Shown: positions 7,178 to 15,541 of the stretch, in pieces | Position numbering within the stretch: the first letter of the stretch is position 1 | Layout: each line of letters starts with the position of its first letter | Assembly (NCBI GenBank): GCA_900544105.1 | Contig: UQUC01000001.1 | Span: forward strand, 1 to 64,000 | Direction: 5' to 3' | DNA from: an uncultured Oscillibacter sp. | GTDB lineage: Bacteria > Bacillota > Clostridia > Oscillospirales > Oscillospiraceae | DNA length: 64,000 nt | Program-made: the position numbers and the translations under genes | The notes under the pieces: generated by a model | What the model was told of the DNA's origin: nothing | Database searches by the model: none | What the model saw: the letters and a program-made list of their open reading frames with translations, nothing else

Positions 7178-9622
7178 TTAGCGGGGGATCTCCTCCATGG
7201 TGTAACCCTCGATGATATCGCCCAGCTTGATGTCGTTGAACTTCTCCACGGTCAGGCCGCACTCAAAGCGCTCCTTGACCTCCTTGACAGAATCCTTGAA
7301 CCGCTGCAAGGAGCCGAGGACACCCTCGTGGACCACGATGCCGTCCCGGACCACCCGGACGGAGCAGTCCCGGCGCAGGCAGCCGTCCTGCACGTAGCAG
7401 CCGGCCACGGTACCCACGGAGGAGACCTTGTAGGTCTCCCGGACCTCGGCGTGGCCCAGGACCACTTCCCGGTACTTGGGAGCCAGCATACCCTTCATAG
7501 CAGTTTCAATCTCGTCGATGGCGTCGTAGATCACGCGGTACATCCGCATATCCACGTTCTGACGGGCGGCGCTTTCACGGGCGGCGGAATCCGGCCGGAC
7601 GTTGAAGCCCACGATGATAGCGTTGGACGCGGCGGCCAGCGTCACATCGGACTCGTTGATCGCGCCCACAGCACCGTGGATGACCCGGACGTTGACCTCC
7701 TCGTTGGAGAGCTTCTCCAGAGAGGCCTTCACAGCCTCCACGCTGCCCTGAACGTCGGCCTTGACGATCAGAGCCAGCTCCTTGCGCTCGCCGGACTTGA
7801 TCTGGTCGAACAGATTCTCCAGAGAGACCTTCTGTACGGGCGCGGCGGCCTTGGCACGCTCCTCGGCCTTGCGCTGCTCCACCAGCTCGCGGGCCATACG
7901 CTCGTCAGCTACGGCGAAGAAGGGCGCACCGGCCACGGGAGCCTCGGACAGGCCCGCGATCTCCACGGGGACGGAGGGACCGGCCTCGGTGAGGCGGTTG
8001 CCCCGGTAATCCAGCATGGTGCGGACACGGCCCACGGAGGTGCCGGCGATAATGATGTCGCCCTGCTTCAGAGTGCCGTTCTGCACCAGCAGAGTGGCCA
8101 CAGGGCCGCGGCCCTTGTCCAGACGGGCCTCGATGACGGTGCCCTGACCGGCCCGGTTGGGGTTGGCTTTCAGCTCCTGGACCTCTGCCAGCAGAACCAG
8201 GTTTTCCAGCAGGTTCTCAATACCGATGTGCTTCTTGGCAGAGATCTTGCACACGATGGTCTCGCCGCCCCACTCCTCGGGCACCAGACCGTATTCCGTC
8301 AGCTGCTGCATGACCCGGTCGGGGTTGGCGTTTTCGCGGTCGATCTTGTTGACGGCCACGATGATGGGGATATTGGCGGCCTTGGCATGGTTGATGGATT
8401 CCACGGTCTGGGGCATGATGCCGTCATCCGCGGCGACCATCAGGATGGCGATATCGGTGACCATGGCGCCGCGGGCACGCATGGAGGTGAACGCCTCATG
8501 GCCCGGGGTATCCAGGAAGGTGATGGGTTTGCCGTTGATCTGCGCCTGATAAGCGCCGATGTGCTGGGTGATACCGCCAGCCTCGCCGGAAGCCACGGAG
8601 GTGTTCCGGATGGTATCCAGCAGGGAGGTCTTACCGTGGTCAACGTGGCCCATGACCACCACCACGGGAGCGCGGGGGACCAGATCCTCAGGACGGTCCT
8701 CGGTGGTGTCAATGAGCTTCTCCTCGATGGTGACGACCACTTCCTTTTCCACCTTGCAGCCAAGCTCCTCGGCCACGAAGGAGGCGGTATCGAAGTCGAT
8801 CATCTGGCTCAGAGAGGCCATGACGCCGTTTTTCATCAGGCACTTGACCACCTCGGCGCCGGTTTTCTTCATGCGGCTGGCCAGCTCACCCACGCTGATC
8901 TCGTCGGGGATCTGGACCTTGACGGGGGCCTTCTTAGCGATCTCAAGCTGCAACTTGCGCATCTTCTCGGCCTCGTCCTGACGGCGCTTGTTGGAAAAGA
9001 CCTGACCACCCTGACGGCCCTTGTTGTTGCGGAATTTCTCCTTGCCGCCCTTCTGGGCCATGCGCTCGCCCCGCTGACCGCCCAGCTCTTCCAGACGCTG
9101 GTCATACTTGGCCAGGTTCACGTCGCCACCCTTGCGGGTATCCACCAGCTTTTTCTCAGGCACACGGGTGGTGGGCTGAGCGGTGGCTGTGGACTTGTTA
9201 GACTTCTGCTGGGGGACCGCCTGCTGCTGCGCGGGCCGCTGGGCCTGCTGGACCGGCTTCTGCTGAGGCTGGGCCTGTGCGGGCTTCTGCTGTCCCTGCT
9301 GGGCAGGACGCTGCTGGGGCTGCTGTGCCGGCTTCGCGGTCTGCTGCGCCGCAGTGGGCTGAGCCTTGGGAGCCTCGGCCTTAGGCGCTTCCACCTTGGG
9401 GGCTTCCGGCTTCTTAGGCTCGTCGGCATAAATAGCAGCGATATTGGAAATCTGGTTGTTCTGGGTCAGATGCTCAAATACGATGGACAGCTCATGGTCC
9501 TCCAGCGCCTGCATGTTGCTCTTGGGCGCAGTGGCATACTTATCCAGAATTTCTGTGATGACCTTGGCGGGCATACCGAAGTCCCGCGCCACATCTCTTA
9601 CTCTATATTTTTCAATAGCCAA
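7178..9622 (-). CDS. infB: Translation initiation factor IF-2
   Basis: An 814-residue GTPase that brings initiator tRNA to the 30S subunit and promotes subunit joining. Order of parts: an N-terminal IF2 helix domain (residues 1-50), a roughly 110-residue low-complexity segment of Pro, Gln, Ala and Lys (about 68-180), a second IF2-N domain, and then the G domain. The G domain carries [12 protein letters not shown] (G1), DTPGHEAF (G3) and NKID (G4), followed by the beta-barrel and C-terminal domains. The start is TTG, chosen because AGAGGTG lies just upstream and the protein begins with the family sequence [16 protein letters not shown] rare start codon may tune its level. Confidence 0.95.
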   Translation of the reverse strand: MAIEKYRVRDVARDFGMPAKVITEILDKYATAPKSNMQALEDHELSIVFEHLTQNNQISNIAAIYADEPKKPEAPKVEAPKAEAPKAQPTAAQQTAKPAQQPQQRPAQQGQQKPAQAQPQQKPVQQAQRPAQQQAVPQQKSNKSTATAQPTTRVPEKKLVDTRKGGDVNLAKYDQRLEELGGQRGERMAQKGGKEKFRNNKGRQGGQVFSNKRRQDEAEKMRKLQLEIAKKAPVKVQIPDEISVGELASRMKKTGAEVVKCLMKNGVMASLSQMIDFDTASFVAEELGCKVEKEVVVTIEEKLIDTTEDRPEDLVPRAPVVVVMGHVDHGKTSLLDTIRNTSVASGEAGGITQHIGAYQAQINGKPITFLDTPGHEAFTSMRARGAMVTDIAILMVAADDGIMPQTVESINHAKAANIPIIVAVNKIDRENANPDRVMQQLTEYGLVPEEWGGETIVCKISAKKHIGIENLLENLVLLAEVQELKANPNRAGQGTVIEARLDKGRGPVATLLVQNGTLKQGDIIIAGTSVGRVRTMLDYRGNRLTEAGPSVPVEIAGLSEAPVAGAPFFAVADERMARELVEQRKAEERAKAAAPVQKVSLENLFDQIKSGERKELALIVKADVQGSVEAVKASLEKLSNEEVNVRVIHGAVGAINESDVTLAAASNAIIVGFNVRPDSAARESAARQNVDMRMYRVIYDAIDEIETAMKGMLAPKYREVVLGHAEVRETYKVSSVGTVAGCYVQDGCLRRDCSVRVVRDGIVVHEGVLGSLQRFKDSVKEVKERFECGLTVEKFNDIKLGDIIEGYTMEEIPR

Positions 9623-9691
9623 TCAAAACACCTCTTACACTCTCCAACCCGGGGGCTGGGCTCGTTCATCTATGAAAACACCGACAGCCTA

Positions 9692-10438
9692 TCAGCTTTC
9701 CTTCTTGCGGAAGGAGCCTTTGCCCTTTTTCACCGGGCGGCTGTGGGCGTATGGATTCGGCCTCCCCTTGGGTTTGGGGCGGTTGCTTTTGGAAGGGCGG
9801 GATCCGCCTTTGCGGAAGGGCCTGCCGGTGCGGTCATCCTTGGTAAAGGACTTTGCCGCCCCGCCGCTTTCGGCGGTTCTACGGGGACCGGCCTTTTCTG
9901 CGCACTTGCCGGACGCTCCTGCGCTGCGGCGCTGCTTCTCACCGGATGCCTTACTGGAGACGCCTGCGGGTTTGGCCTCTTTCTCATCGGGCACTTCCTG
10001 TTTTTTGGGACGCTTGATGCCCCGGCGCAGGTTCTTTTCGTGCTGGGCGGCTTCACTTTTCCGCTCTGCGGCACGCTTGGCCTTTAGTTCCAGCTTGGCA
10101 AGATCTTCGTCATATTTCTCCGGGTCCATCTCCGCCAGGCGGCGGACCACGGTGACTGCAAGGCCGATGTCTGTAATCGCGACCACGGCGGCGGAGCCAC
10201 GACCGGTGGCCTGCCCCAGTTCCTGCTTGGTGAAGGGGATCCGCAGCCACACGCACTGACCGGCTTCCGCAAAGTGCCGCACCCGGCGGGCGGTGTTGTC
10301 CGCCGCATCAGACGCCAGCAGGAGCACCCGTGCGTCTCTGGCCCGGGCCACAGCCTCCACCGGTTCCTCACCTACTTCCAGGTTCCGGCCCCGGAGACAC
10401 AGGCCAATAAGGGAGAGAAACTGTTCATTCCTGTTCAT
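9692..10438 (-). CDS. ylxQ: L7Ae-type ribosomal protein (YlxQ family) with long basic tail
   Basis: A 248-residue protein. Residues 1-95 are an L7Ae/L30e-type RNA-binding domain like YlxQ, which normally is only about 100 residues. Here it continues into a 150-residue, highly basic and disordered tail rich in Lys, Arg, Ser, Gly and Pro, ending KKGKGSFRKKES. YlxQ homologues bind kink-turn-type RNA and sit between ylxR and infB, as here. The ATG at 10438 overlaps the ylxR stop by 14 bases and has GGAGG inside ylxR. The longer in-frame reading (to 10504) would overlap ylxR more deeply without a ribosome site. The tail's role is unknown; extra rRNA contact is a guess. Confidence 0.82.
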   Translation of the reverse strand: MNRNEQFLSLIGLCLRGRNLEVGEEPVEAVARARDARVLLLASDAADNTARRVRHFAEAGQCVWLRIPFTKQELGQATGRGSAAVVAITDIGLAVTVVRRLAEMDPEKYDEDLAKLELKAKRAAERKSEAAQHEKNLRRGIKRPKKQEVPDEKEAKPAGVSSKASGEKQRRSAGASGKCAEKAGPRRTAESGGAAKSFTKDDRTGRPFRKGGSRPSKSNRPKPKGRPNPYAHSRPVKKGKGSFRKKES

Positions 10439-10706
10439 CGTGTCCCTCCAATTCCGCTTCCATGGCGTCATAGACCTCCGGGGGAATGGCTGTGCTGAAA
10501 GCACGTTCCAGCGCTCTGGATTTCCGGGCTTTTTTCAGACATTCCACATCGTGGCACACATAGGCGCCCCGACCGGGCTTTTTGCCCACAAAATCCAGAC
10601 TGACCACGCCCTCCGGGGACTTGACCACCCGCAGCAGGCTTTTTTTATCCTTCATCTCCCGGCAGCCCACACATTGCCGCTGGGGGACCTTTTTCACTTT
10701 CTGCAT
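10425..10706 (-). CDS. ylxR: YlxR family RNA-binding protein
   Basis: A 93-residue protein of the YlxR (DUF448) family, with the signature QRQCVGCREMKDKKSLLRV near the N-terminus and GRGAYVC in the middle. Structures of relatives show a nucleic-acid-binding fold, and YlxR has been linked to regulation of transcription and of RNase P. It lies in the conserved slot between nusA and ylxQ. The ATG has GGGAGGG upstream. A very short ORF (10753-10842) separates it from nusA. Confidence 0.9.
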   Translation of the reverse strand: MQKVKKVPQRQCVGCREMKDKKSLLRVVKSPEGVVSLDFVGKKPGRGAYVCHDVECLKKARKSRALERAFSTAIPPEVYDAMEAELEGHDEQE

Positions 10707-10752
10707 TCAGACAGCCCTCCCTTACACATGGCGCGGCGGACCGCGCCGGGCT

Positions 10753-10842
10753 TTATCTCCTTCTGTTTCTTCTGCTGCGCCGCAGGTACAGCACTGCGAT
10801 ACCCGCAGCCACGCCGCAGAGAAAGAAACTCAACTGTGTCAC
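10753..10842 (-). CDS. 29-residue membrane-type small ORF coupled to nusA
   Basis: Too short for usual gene calling. A GTG overlaps the nusA stop as GTGA and opens a 29-codon frame reading MTQLSFFLCGVAAGIAVLYL then RRSRRNRRR. This is one perfect membrane helix followed by a strongly basic tail, the layout of a small single-span protein with its C-terminus inside. GAGGAA within the end of nusA sits about eight bases before the GTG. The GTGA overlap, the ribosome site and the protein-like composition argue for translation, but no homologue is known to me. Confidence 0.5.
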   Translation of the reverse strand: MTQLSFFLCGVAAGIAVLYLRRSRRNRRR

Positions 10843-11975
10843 TGGACGGGTTCCTCGTCCACGATCTCCTCATCGTCCTCACCCTGATAGCTCTCCGGCT
10901 TGATATCGATCTTATAGCCGGTGAGACGGGCGGCCAGGCGGGCGTTCTGGCCCTCCTTGCCGATGGCCAGAGACAGCTGATCGTCAGGCACGATGACGCG
11001 GCAGGCCTTGCCCTCTTCCGCCATCATGACGTCCACCACATCGGAGGGCGCCAGAGCAGCGGCAATGAACTGGGCGGGGTCCTCGCTCCACTTGATAATG
11101 TCGATCTTCTCGCCCCGCAGTTCGTCCACGATGGCGGCGACACGCTGGCCCTTGGGACCCACGCAGGCGCCGATGGGGTCCACGTTCTCGTCAGCAGACC
11201 AGACGGCCATCTTGGTGCGGCTGCCGGCTTCCCGGGCGATGGACTTCACCTCCACGGTGCCATCGTAGATCTCGGGGACTTCCAGCTCGAACAGGCGCTT
11301 GACCAGGCCGGGATGGGTCCGGGAAATGAGAATCTGGGGGCCGCGGGTGGAGCGGCGGACGTCCACCACATACACCTTCACGTGCTGGCCCTCCACCAGC
11401 TCCTCGCCGGGGACCTGCTCACCGGAGAGCAGCAGGGCCTCGGTGGACTCGGTGCCGGTGCCGATCCGCAGGGACACGGCGTTGGTACGGGGGTCGATCC
11501 GGGTCACCACGCCGGTGAGGATCTCGTGCTGCTTGGAGTTGAATTCGTCATACACCATGCCGCGCTCCGCTTCCCGGAGGCCCTGGATAATGACCTGCTT
11601 GCCGTTGCCGGCAGCGATGCGGCCAAACTCCGTGTTGTCCACGGGGATGTTCACCACGTCGCCGATCTCGTATTTGGCGGAAATGGTCTTGGCCTCCTCA
11701 ACGGGGATCTCGTTGAAGGGGTCCACATAGTCCTCCTCCGCCACCACGTTCTTCTGCACGTACATCTTCAGCCGCTGGTGTTCCTCGTCCACGTCCACAA
11801 TGACGTTTTCCACGTCCTTGTGGTCCCGCTTGTAGGCGGTGGTGACAGCCTGGATGATCTTATCCATCATGAAGGTCTGGGGGATGCCCCGTTCCTTTTC
11901 CAGCATAGCTAGAGCTGCGAAGATCTCCGGGATGTTCATACCCGCGGGTTCCTTCACCTTTTTCTTGCCTTTCAT
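10839..11975 (-). CDS. nusA: Transcription termination/antitermination factor NusA
   Basis: A 378-residue RNA polymerase-associated factor that controls pausing, intrinsic termination and antitermination. The N-terminal domain (about 1-135) binds polymerase; an S1 domain follows (EILTGVVTRIDPRTNAVSLRIG), then two KH domains (REAGSRTKMAVWS, CVGPKGQRVAAI, IGKEGQNARLAARLTG). The C-terminal repeats of enterobacterial NusA are absent, as is normal in Firmicutes. The first 12 residues are a basic extension. The ATG has AGGAG upstream. Second gene of the rimP operon, whose leader carries an intrinsic terminator, so NusA could feed back on its own synthesis. Confidence 0.95.
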   Translation of the reverse strand: MKGKKKVKEPAGMNIPEIFAALAMLEKERGIPQTFMMDKIIQAVTTAYKRDHKDVENVIVDVDEEHQRLKMYVQKNVVAEEDYVDPFNEIPVEEAKTISAKYEIGDVVNIPVDNTEFGRIAAGNGKQVIIQGLREAERGMVYDEFNSKQHEILTGVVTRIDPRTNAVSLRIGTGTESTEALLLSGEQVPGEELVEGQHVKVYVVDVRRSTRGPQILISRTHPGLVKRLFELEVPEIYDGTVEVKSIAREAGSRTKMAVWSADENVDPIGACVGPKGQRVAAIVDELRGEKIDIIKWSEDPAQFIAAALAPSDVVDVMMAEEGKACRVIVPDDQLSLAIGKEGQNARLAARLTGYKIDIKPESYQGEDDEEIVDEEPVQ

Positions 11976-12026
11976 TGCGATTCTCCTTTTACTTTATACG
12001 TCTTTTTTCGAGACAGGGATAACAGA

Positions 12027-12488
12027 TTAAAATTCCACCCGCAGGCGGCACAGGGCCACATCCTTCTTGCCGAAGGTATAGGCGGTGCCGTTGAGGTCCA
12101 CGGTGAGAGAACCGTCGGCCTCGTTGTAGGCGGTCAGGGTGCCGGGGAATTCCTTGCGGCCGTCCACCGGCTTATAGAGCTTCACCAGCACGGGGCTGTT
12201 CAGATACCGCTGGAAGTCGGCGGGACGCTTCAGCACCCGCTCGGCGCCGGCGGAGCCTACCTCTAAGGTATAGCTGCCTTCGATGGGGTCGGCCTCGTCC
12301 AGCAGATCGCTGAGGGCGCGGGAGATATTTTCACAGTCCAGAATATCCACGCCGCCCTCCTTGTCAATGAGGACCCGGAGGTACCAGGTGCCGGCCTCCT
12401 TCACATATTCCACGTCCCACAGGGAGCAGCCCTGCTCTTCCACGATGGGTGCCGCCAGACGGGCGGTGAGATCGGTGACCTTTTCCAT
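12027..12488 (-). CDS. rimP: Ribosome maturation factor RimP
   Basis: A 153-residue protein needed for 30S maturation. Family sequences seen are CSLWDVEYVKEAGTWYLRVLID, the conserved ISRALSDLLDEADPIEGSYTLEVGSAGAERVL core and the C-terminal SH3-like barrel (GTLTAYNEADGSLTVDLNG). A longer frame exists, but the ATG at 12488 carries AAAGGAG at ideal spacing and gives the family start. First gene of the operon that runs to ribF; preceded by a promoter, a leader ORF and a terminator hairpin. Confidence 0.93.
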   Translation of the reverse strand: MEKVTDLTARLAAPIVEEQGCSLWDVEYVKEAGTWYLRVLIDKEGGVDILDCENISRALSDLLDEADPIEGSYTLEVGSAGAERVLKRPADFQRYLNSPVLVKLYKPVDGRKEFPGTLTAYNEADGSLTVDLNGTAYTFGKKDVALCRLRVEF

Positions 12489-12508
12489 GGGATTCTCCTT
12501 TCGGTTTT

Positions 12509-12565
12509 TCATTTGCTGCGGAGTGCGGATGCCACAAAAAAGAGCGGACCTTGCGGTCCACTCAC
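12509..12565 (-). CDS. Putative 18-codon leader peptide of the rimP-nusA operon
   Basis: A GTG with AAAGGAG eight bases upstream opens an 18-codon frame, MSGPQGPLFFVASALRSK, ending 20 bases before rimP. The reading frame runs straight through the terminator hairpin 12536-12563, so translation would prevent the hairpin from forming. That is the arrangement expected of a translation-sensitive attenuator. Codons show no single-amino-acid bias, so it would sense general translation rather than one amino acid. Inference from layout only. Confidence 0.4.
   Translation of the reverse strand: MSGPQGPLFFVASALRSK
12536..12563 (-). terminator. Leader terminator upstream of rimP
   Basis: On the minus strand a 9-bp stem GAGTGGACC/GGTCCGCTC closes a GCAA tetraloop and is followed by six T residues. 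It lies between the operon promoter and rimP, so it can only act as a conditional terminator (attenuator). Confidence 0.65.
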
Positions 12566-12590
12566 AACTTACACTCCTTTAATATGTATT

Positions 12591-12619
12591 AAGATAGCAC
12601 ACTTTATGATAAATTGCAA
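12591..12619 (-). promoter_or_regulatory. Promoter of the rimP-nusA-infB operon
   Basis: On the minus strand TTGCAA (12614-12619), 17-base spacer, TATCTT (12591-12596). Transcription would start near 12584, just ahead of the leader ORF and terminator. Confidence 0.6.
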
Positions 12620-12712
12620 GGGTGTTTCCGGACTTTTTTGAAAAAATCACGCTGATTTTTCACAATTTTCGACAAGTTCCGGAGAAAAATCCCCAGAACC
12701 GCCGAAAAACAG

Positions 12713-13330
12713 TCAACGCACCCGGCAGCCACCCCATTCCACCGCCGTGAAGCCGGTGCGCTCCGGGGCAGTAAGATTCTGAGTGGAGATCTCCATGAAC
12801 TTGTCCAAGGGCTTCCAGGCCATGAATACCCGCAGCAGGGTGTCCGGGGCCGGGTCGATGGTCAGCTTTGCCGCCTGCGTATAGCGGTCCGACTGGAAGG
12901 CGATGAGATTATAGGGATTCTCCTGCATCTGGGGCAGCCAGTAGACGATGAACTCGTTGGCCTCCCGCCGGGTGAGGCCCAGCTGGGCCAGCGCATCCTC
13001 CAAAAGGGCGGCGGTGTCGGTTCCTGCCACGCAGAAGCCTTGGGAGAAGTCATACGCGATGGTATCCGTGCCCTCCCAGTAGAGATAGCTGTAAGTCTGC
13101 CCGGCATCGTCCGTCAGGGTGCCATCCGGACAGGCGGTCACTGTCCAGCCATCGCCGTAGGCAGGATAGGTGCAGGTCAATGCTCCGGCATAGTCCAGCT
13201 TTACCGTGACGGCGGTCTCCTCCTCCGGATAGAGGTAGATCACCGGCTTGGCGGCGGCCTGTTCCACCCGGCAGGCCGACAGGCTCAGAACGCAGGTCAG
13301 TGCCAGAAATGCTGCGAAAAACCGTTTCAT
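12713..13330 (-). CDS. Predicted lipoprotein, function unknown
   Basis: A 205-residue protein with a lipoprotein signal (MKRFFAAFLALTCVLSLSAC; modified cysteine at residue 20). The mature part opens with KPVIYLYPEEETAVTVKLDY, a phrase I associate with a family of uncharacterised surface proteins in gut Firmicutes and some anaerobes. It has alternating strands, many aromatics, and a WLPQMQENPYNLI segment. No catalytic motif is evident. The ATG at 13330 has GGAGCG upstream; an in-frame ATG eight codons earlier is not followed by a proper signal. It is a single-gene unit between the rimP promoter and lrgAB. Confidence 0.72.
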   Translation of the reverse strand: MKRFFAAFLALTCVLSLSACRVEQAAAKPVIYLYPEEETAVTVKLDYAGALTCTYPAYGDGWTVTACPDGTLTDDAGQTYSYLYWEGTDTIAYDFSQGFCVAGTDTAALLEDALAQLGLTRREANEFIVYWLPQMQENPYNLIAFQSDRYTQAAKLTIDPAPDTLLRVFMAWKPLDKFMEISTQNLTAPERTGFTAVEWGGCRVR

Positions 13331-13426
13331 AAAGAAGCGCTCCTTTCTGTTCAATGAACCGAGGAAGTGAATCCTATTCTACCTGTATAGACGGAAAACA
13401 GGGCGGTTTGGTTCCGCACGGAAGAA

Positions 13427-13461
13427 AAAAACAGGGCGGAACTTCTTTTTAGAAGTTCCGC
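13427..13461 (-). terminator. Terminator after lrgB
   Basis: A perfect 10-bp stem GCGGAACTTC/GAAGTTCCGC with a six-base loop, followed on the minus strand by CCTG and seven T residues, seven bases after the lrgB stop. Confidence 0.85.
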
Positions 13462-13467
13462 TCTGCT

Positions 13468-14154
13468 TCACGCGGCAAAGAACATGGCCAGAATGGAGGT
13501 GATGATGCCGCAGACGCACAGGGCGATGGAGCTCATGGCACCCTGAAGAGGGCCGATCTCCAGCGCCTTGCTGGTGCCCACCGCATGGCTGCACGCACCG
13601 ATGGCCACGCCCTCCGCCACAGGATCGGTGACATGGAACACCTTGGCAAACAGTGGGGCCAGCATAGCGCCCTCCACACCGGTGAGACAGACTGACGCCG
13701 CCGTCAGTCCGGCCAGACCACCGTTGCTTTCGGAAACGCTGACGGCGATGGCTGTCGTGACACTTTTGGGCAGCAGAGAATTCAGCAGGGAGGCCTCTGC
13801 CTGAAACAGGCGGCAGAGTGCCTGAATCAGCAGAATACTCACGAGACTACCCACAAAGCAGCCCAGCACCACTGGCCAGAAGTGCTGTTTCAATATGGCC
13901 CGCTGCTGGTAGATGTTCAGAGCCAGAACAGCGGTGGCGGGAGCCAACAGCAGCTTGATGATGCTGCCGCCGGCGTTGTAGTTGTCCAGAGGGATGTGGA
14001 ACAGCAGCATGATCCCGATAACCAGCAGACTGGCCACCAGCACAGGATTGCAGATCAGAAGCCCCGTCCGCTTCTGGAATCGGACGGCCAGATACCAGCA
14101 GAGCAGCGTTACGCCAAGACCGAAAAAGGGCGTGGAAGTCAGTGTGTCAATCAT
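13468..14154 (-). CDS. lrgB: LrgB family membrane protein
   Basis: A 228-residue integral membrane protein with about seven hydrophobic segments. Family hallmarks are LLPKSVTTAIAVSVSESNGG and GVAIGACSHAVGTSKALEIGPLQGAMSSIALCVCG. LrgB partners LrgA/CidA in a holin/antiholin-like pair linked to murein hydrolase export; in other species the pair moves pyruvate or glycolate. It overlaps lrgA by eight bases and ends at a strong terminator. Which physiological role applies here is open: no LytSR-type regulator is adjacent. Confidence 0.88.
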   Translation of the reverse strand: MIDTLTSTPFFGLGVTLLCWYLAVRFQKRTGLLICNPVLVASLLVIGIMLLFHIPLDNYNAGGSIIKLLLAPATAVLALNIYQQRAILKQHFWPVVLGCFVGSLVSILLIQALCRLFQAEASLLNSLLPKSVTTAIAVSVSESNGGLAGLTAASVCLTGVEGAMLAPLFAKVFHVTDPVAEGVAIGACSHAVGTSKALEIGPLQGAMSSIALCVCGIITSILAMFFAA

Positions 14155-14515
14155 GGGCCGCCTCCTTTGCGTGAAACAGCTTCATCAGCAGCCGGACGCT
14201 CCAGGCTGTTGCCGCGTACACCAGCGGTGTGCTGACAAGGGAGACCACCAGGAAGGGGACAAGCTGCAGCTTCAACACGTCCAGATATTCCAGAGTTCCC
14301 ACCACGGAGGGGATGAAAAACAGTCCCATATTGTTGATGAGGAAGTGGGAAGTTCCCTGGATCGTCCGCTCCTTGACCCCACCGCTGAGCAGCAAGATCA
14401 ACAGCAGGATCAGGCTGATGACACTGGCGGGCAGCGTAATGGGCAGCAGCGCCGCGATCCATTCACCTGCCATGCAGATGAGAAACACGATACAGAATTC
14501 TACGATCAGATTCAT
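14147..14515 (-). CDS. lrgA: LrgA/CidA family holin-like protein
   Basis: A 122-residue protein with four hydrophobic segments. Family motifs are CMAGEWIAALLPITLPASVISLILLL and HFLINNMGLFFIPSVVGTLEYLDVL. The ATG at 14515 is preferred over an in-frame GTG at 14524 because GAGG is correctly spaced for it. It is the first gene of the lrgAB operon, with promoter at 14546-14574. Confidence 0.88.
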   Translation of the reverse strand: MNLIVEFCIVFLICMAGEWIAALLPITLPASVISLILLLILLLSGGVKERTIQGTSHFLINNMGLFFIPSVVGTLEYLDVLKLQLVPFLVVSLVSTPLVYAATAWSVRLLMKLFHAKEAAHD

Positions 14516-14545
14516 AACGATCACCTCGGTAAAAAAACAATCCTC

Positions 14546-14574
14546 AGTTTATGCGCCGGGACCGTGGATGTCAA
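14546..14574 (-). promoter_or_regulatory. Promoter of lrgAB
   Basis: On the minus strand a perfect TTGACA (14569-14574), 17-base spacer, TAAACT (14546-14551). Confidence 0.65.
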
Positions 14575-14631
14575 TGTGAGAAACAGAGAAAGAAACGGCG
14601 TTTTTTCGCGGATTTTTAGCAGGGAAAAGCT

Positions 14632-14661
14632 GTCGGGGCGAAACGACCGTTTCGCCCCGAC
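14632..14661. terminator. Strong hairpin between the metal ABC operon and lrgAB
   Basis: A perfect 13-bp stem (GTCGGGGCGAAAC / GTTTCGCCCCGAC) around a four-base loop, 68 bases past the permease stop. Only a weak T stretch (AGCTTTT) follows on the minus strand, so termination is likely but less certain than elsewhere. Confidence 0.5.
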
Positions 14662-14728
14662 GGATCGGCTTTCAGATTTTGAAATTTGGGAGCTGTTTGA
14701 CTGTTTCTCCGGTAAAGGGAGTGGATCG

Positions 14729-15541
14729 TTATTTCCGCCGGAGAGCGGCCAGCAGGCAGGCACCCAGAAAAACTGCCAGGTCTGCCGCTACCACCGTTGC
14801 CCCCACAGGAGTAGAAAAACCGAAGGAGATGGTCAGCCCCACACAGAAGCATACCACGGAGGTCACGGCGGCACAGAGGATCACGCCCCGGAAGCTTTTG
14901 AACAGCCGCATGGCGGTCAGGGCCGGGAAAATCACCAGGGAGGAGATGAGCATTGCGCCCATCATCCGCATCCCCAGCACGATGGTCAGGGCCGTGAGAA
15001 TGGCCAGCAGGGTGTTGCAGGTGTCCACCTTCAGACCGGTGGCACGGGAGAAGCTCTCGTCAAAGGTGACGGCAAAAATCTGGTGGTAAAAAAGCAGGTA
15101 CAGCGCCAGCACCGTCACCGACAGCATCACGGAGAGGGCCACGTCCCCCTTTGTCATGGCAAGGACGCTGCCGAACATATAGTTGTCCACATCGGTGGTC
15201 ATGCCGGTGGTGCGGGAGATCACCAGAATACCGATGGCCAGCGCCGAAGCGCTGACGGCGGCGATGGCGGCGTCGCTGTTCCAGTGGGGATGGCTGGCCA
15301 TCCGCAGCAGGAAGAACGCCGCTAAAATGACCACCGGAATGGAGAAATACAACGGCGTTACTCCCAGTGCCACAGCGATGGCCAGCGCGCCGAAGGAGAC
15401 GTGGCTCAGGCCGTCACCGATCATGGAGTACCGCTTCAGAACCAGCGGCACGCCTAACAGGGCGGCGCACAGGCTTACCAGCACACCGGCGATCAAAGCC
15501 CTTTGCATAAAGGGGTAAGAAAACATCTGCAAAATATTCAT
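14729..15541 (-). CDS. znuB: Zinc/manganese-type ABC transporter permease
   Basis: A 270-residue ABC-3 family permease with about eight or nine membrane segments. Family sequences are LVSLCAALLGVPLVLKRYSMIGDGLSHVSFGALAIA, with the coupling residues before the gap in GDGLSHV, and LLAILTALTIVLGMRMMGAMLISSLVIFPA. ABC-3 permeases import Zn2+, Mn2+ or Fe2+. Its ATG overlaps the ATPase stop by four bases. The Fur-family gene two genes upstream and the Fur-type box at the promoter argue for a metal substrate, with zinc the most common for this gene order. No metal-binding extracellular component is encoded in the operon. Confidence 0.85.
   Translation of the reverse strand: MNILQMFSYPFMQRALIAGVLVSLCAALLGVPLVLKRYSMIGDGLSHVSFGALAIAVALGVTPLYFSIPVVILAAFFLLRMASHPHWNSDAAIAAVSASALAIGILVISRTTGMTTDVDNYMFGSVLAMTKGDVALSVMLSVTVLALYLLFYHQIFAVTFDESFSRATGLKVDTCNTLLAILTALTIVLGMRMMGAMLISSLVIFPALTAMRLFKSFRGVILCAAVTSVVCFCVGLTISFGFSTPVGATVVAADLAVFLGACLLAALRRK

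Noticed and set aside
7328..10087. A 919-codon open frame on the plus strand opposite infB and ylxQ
   Set aside because: It is the antisense shadow of a GC-rich gene; the protein is His/Gly/Leu-rich without any motif and has no ribosome site. The infB strand has a complete, recognisable product.
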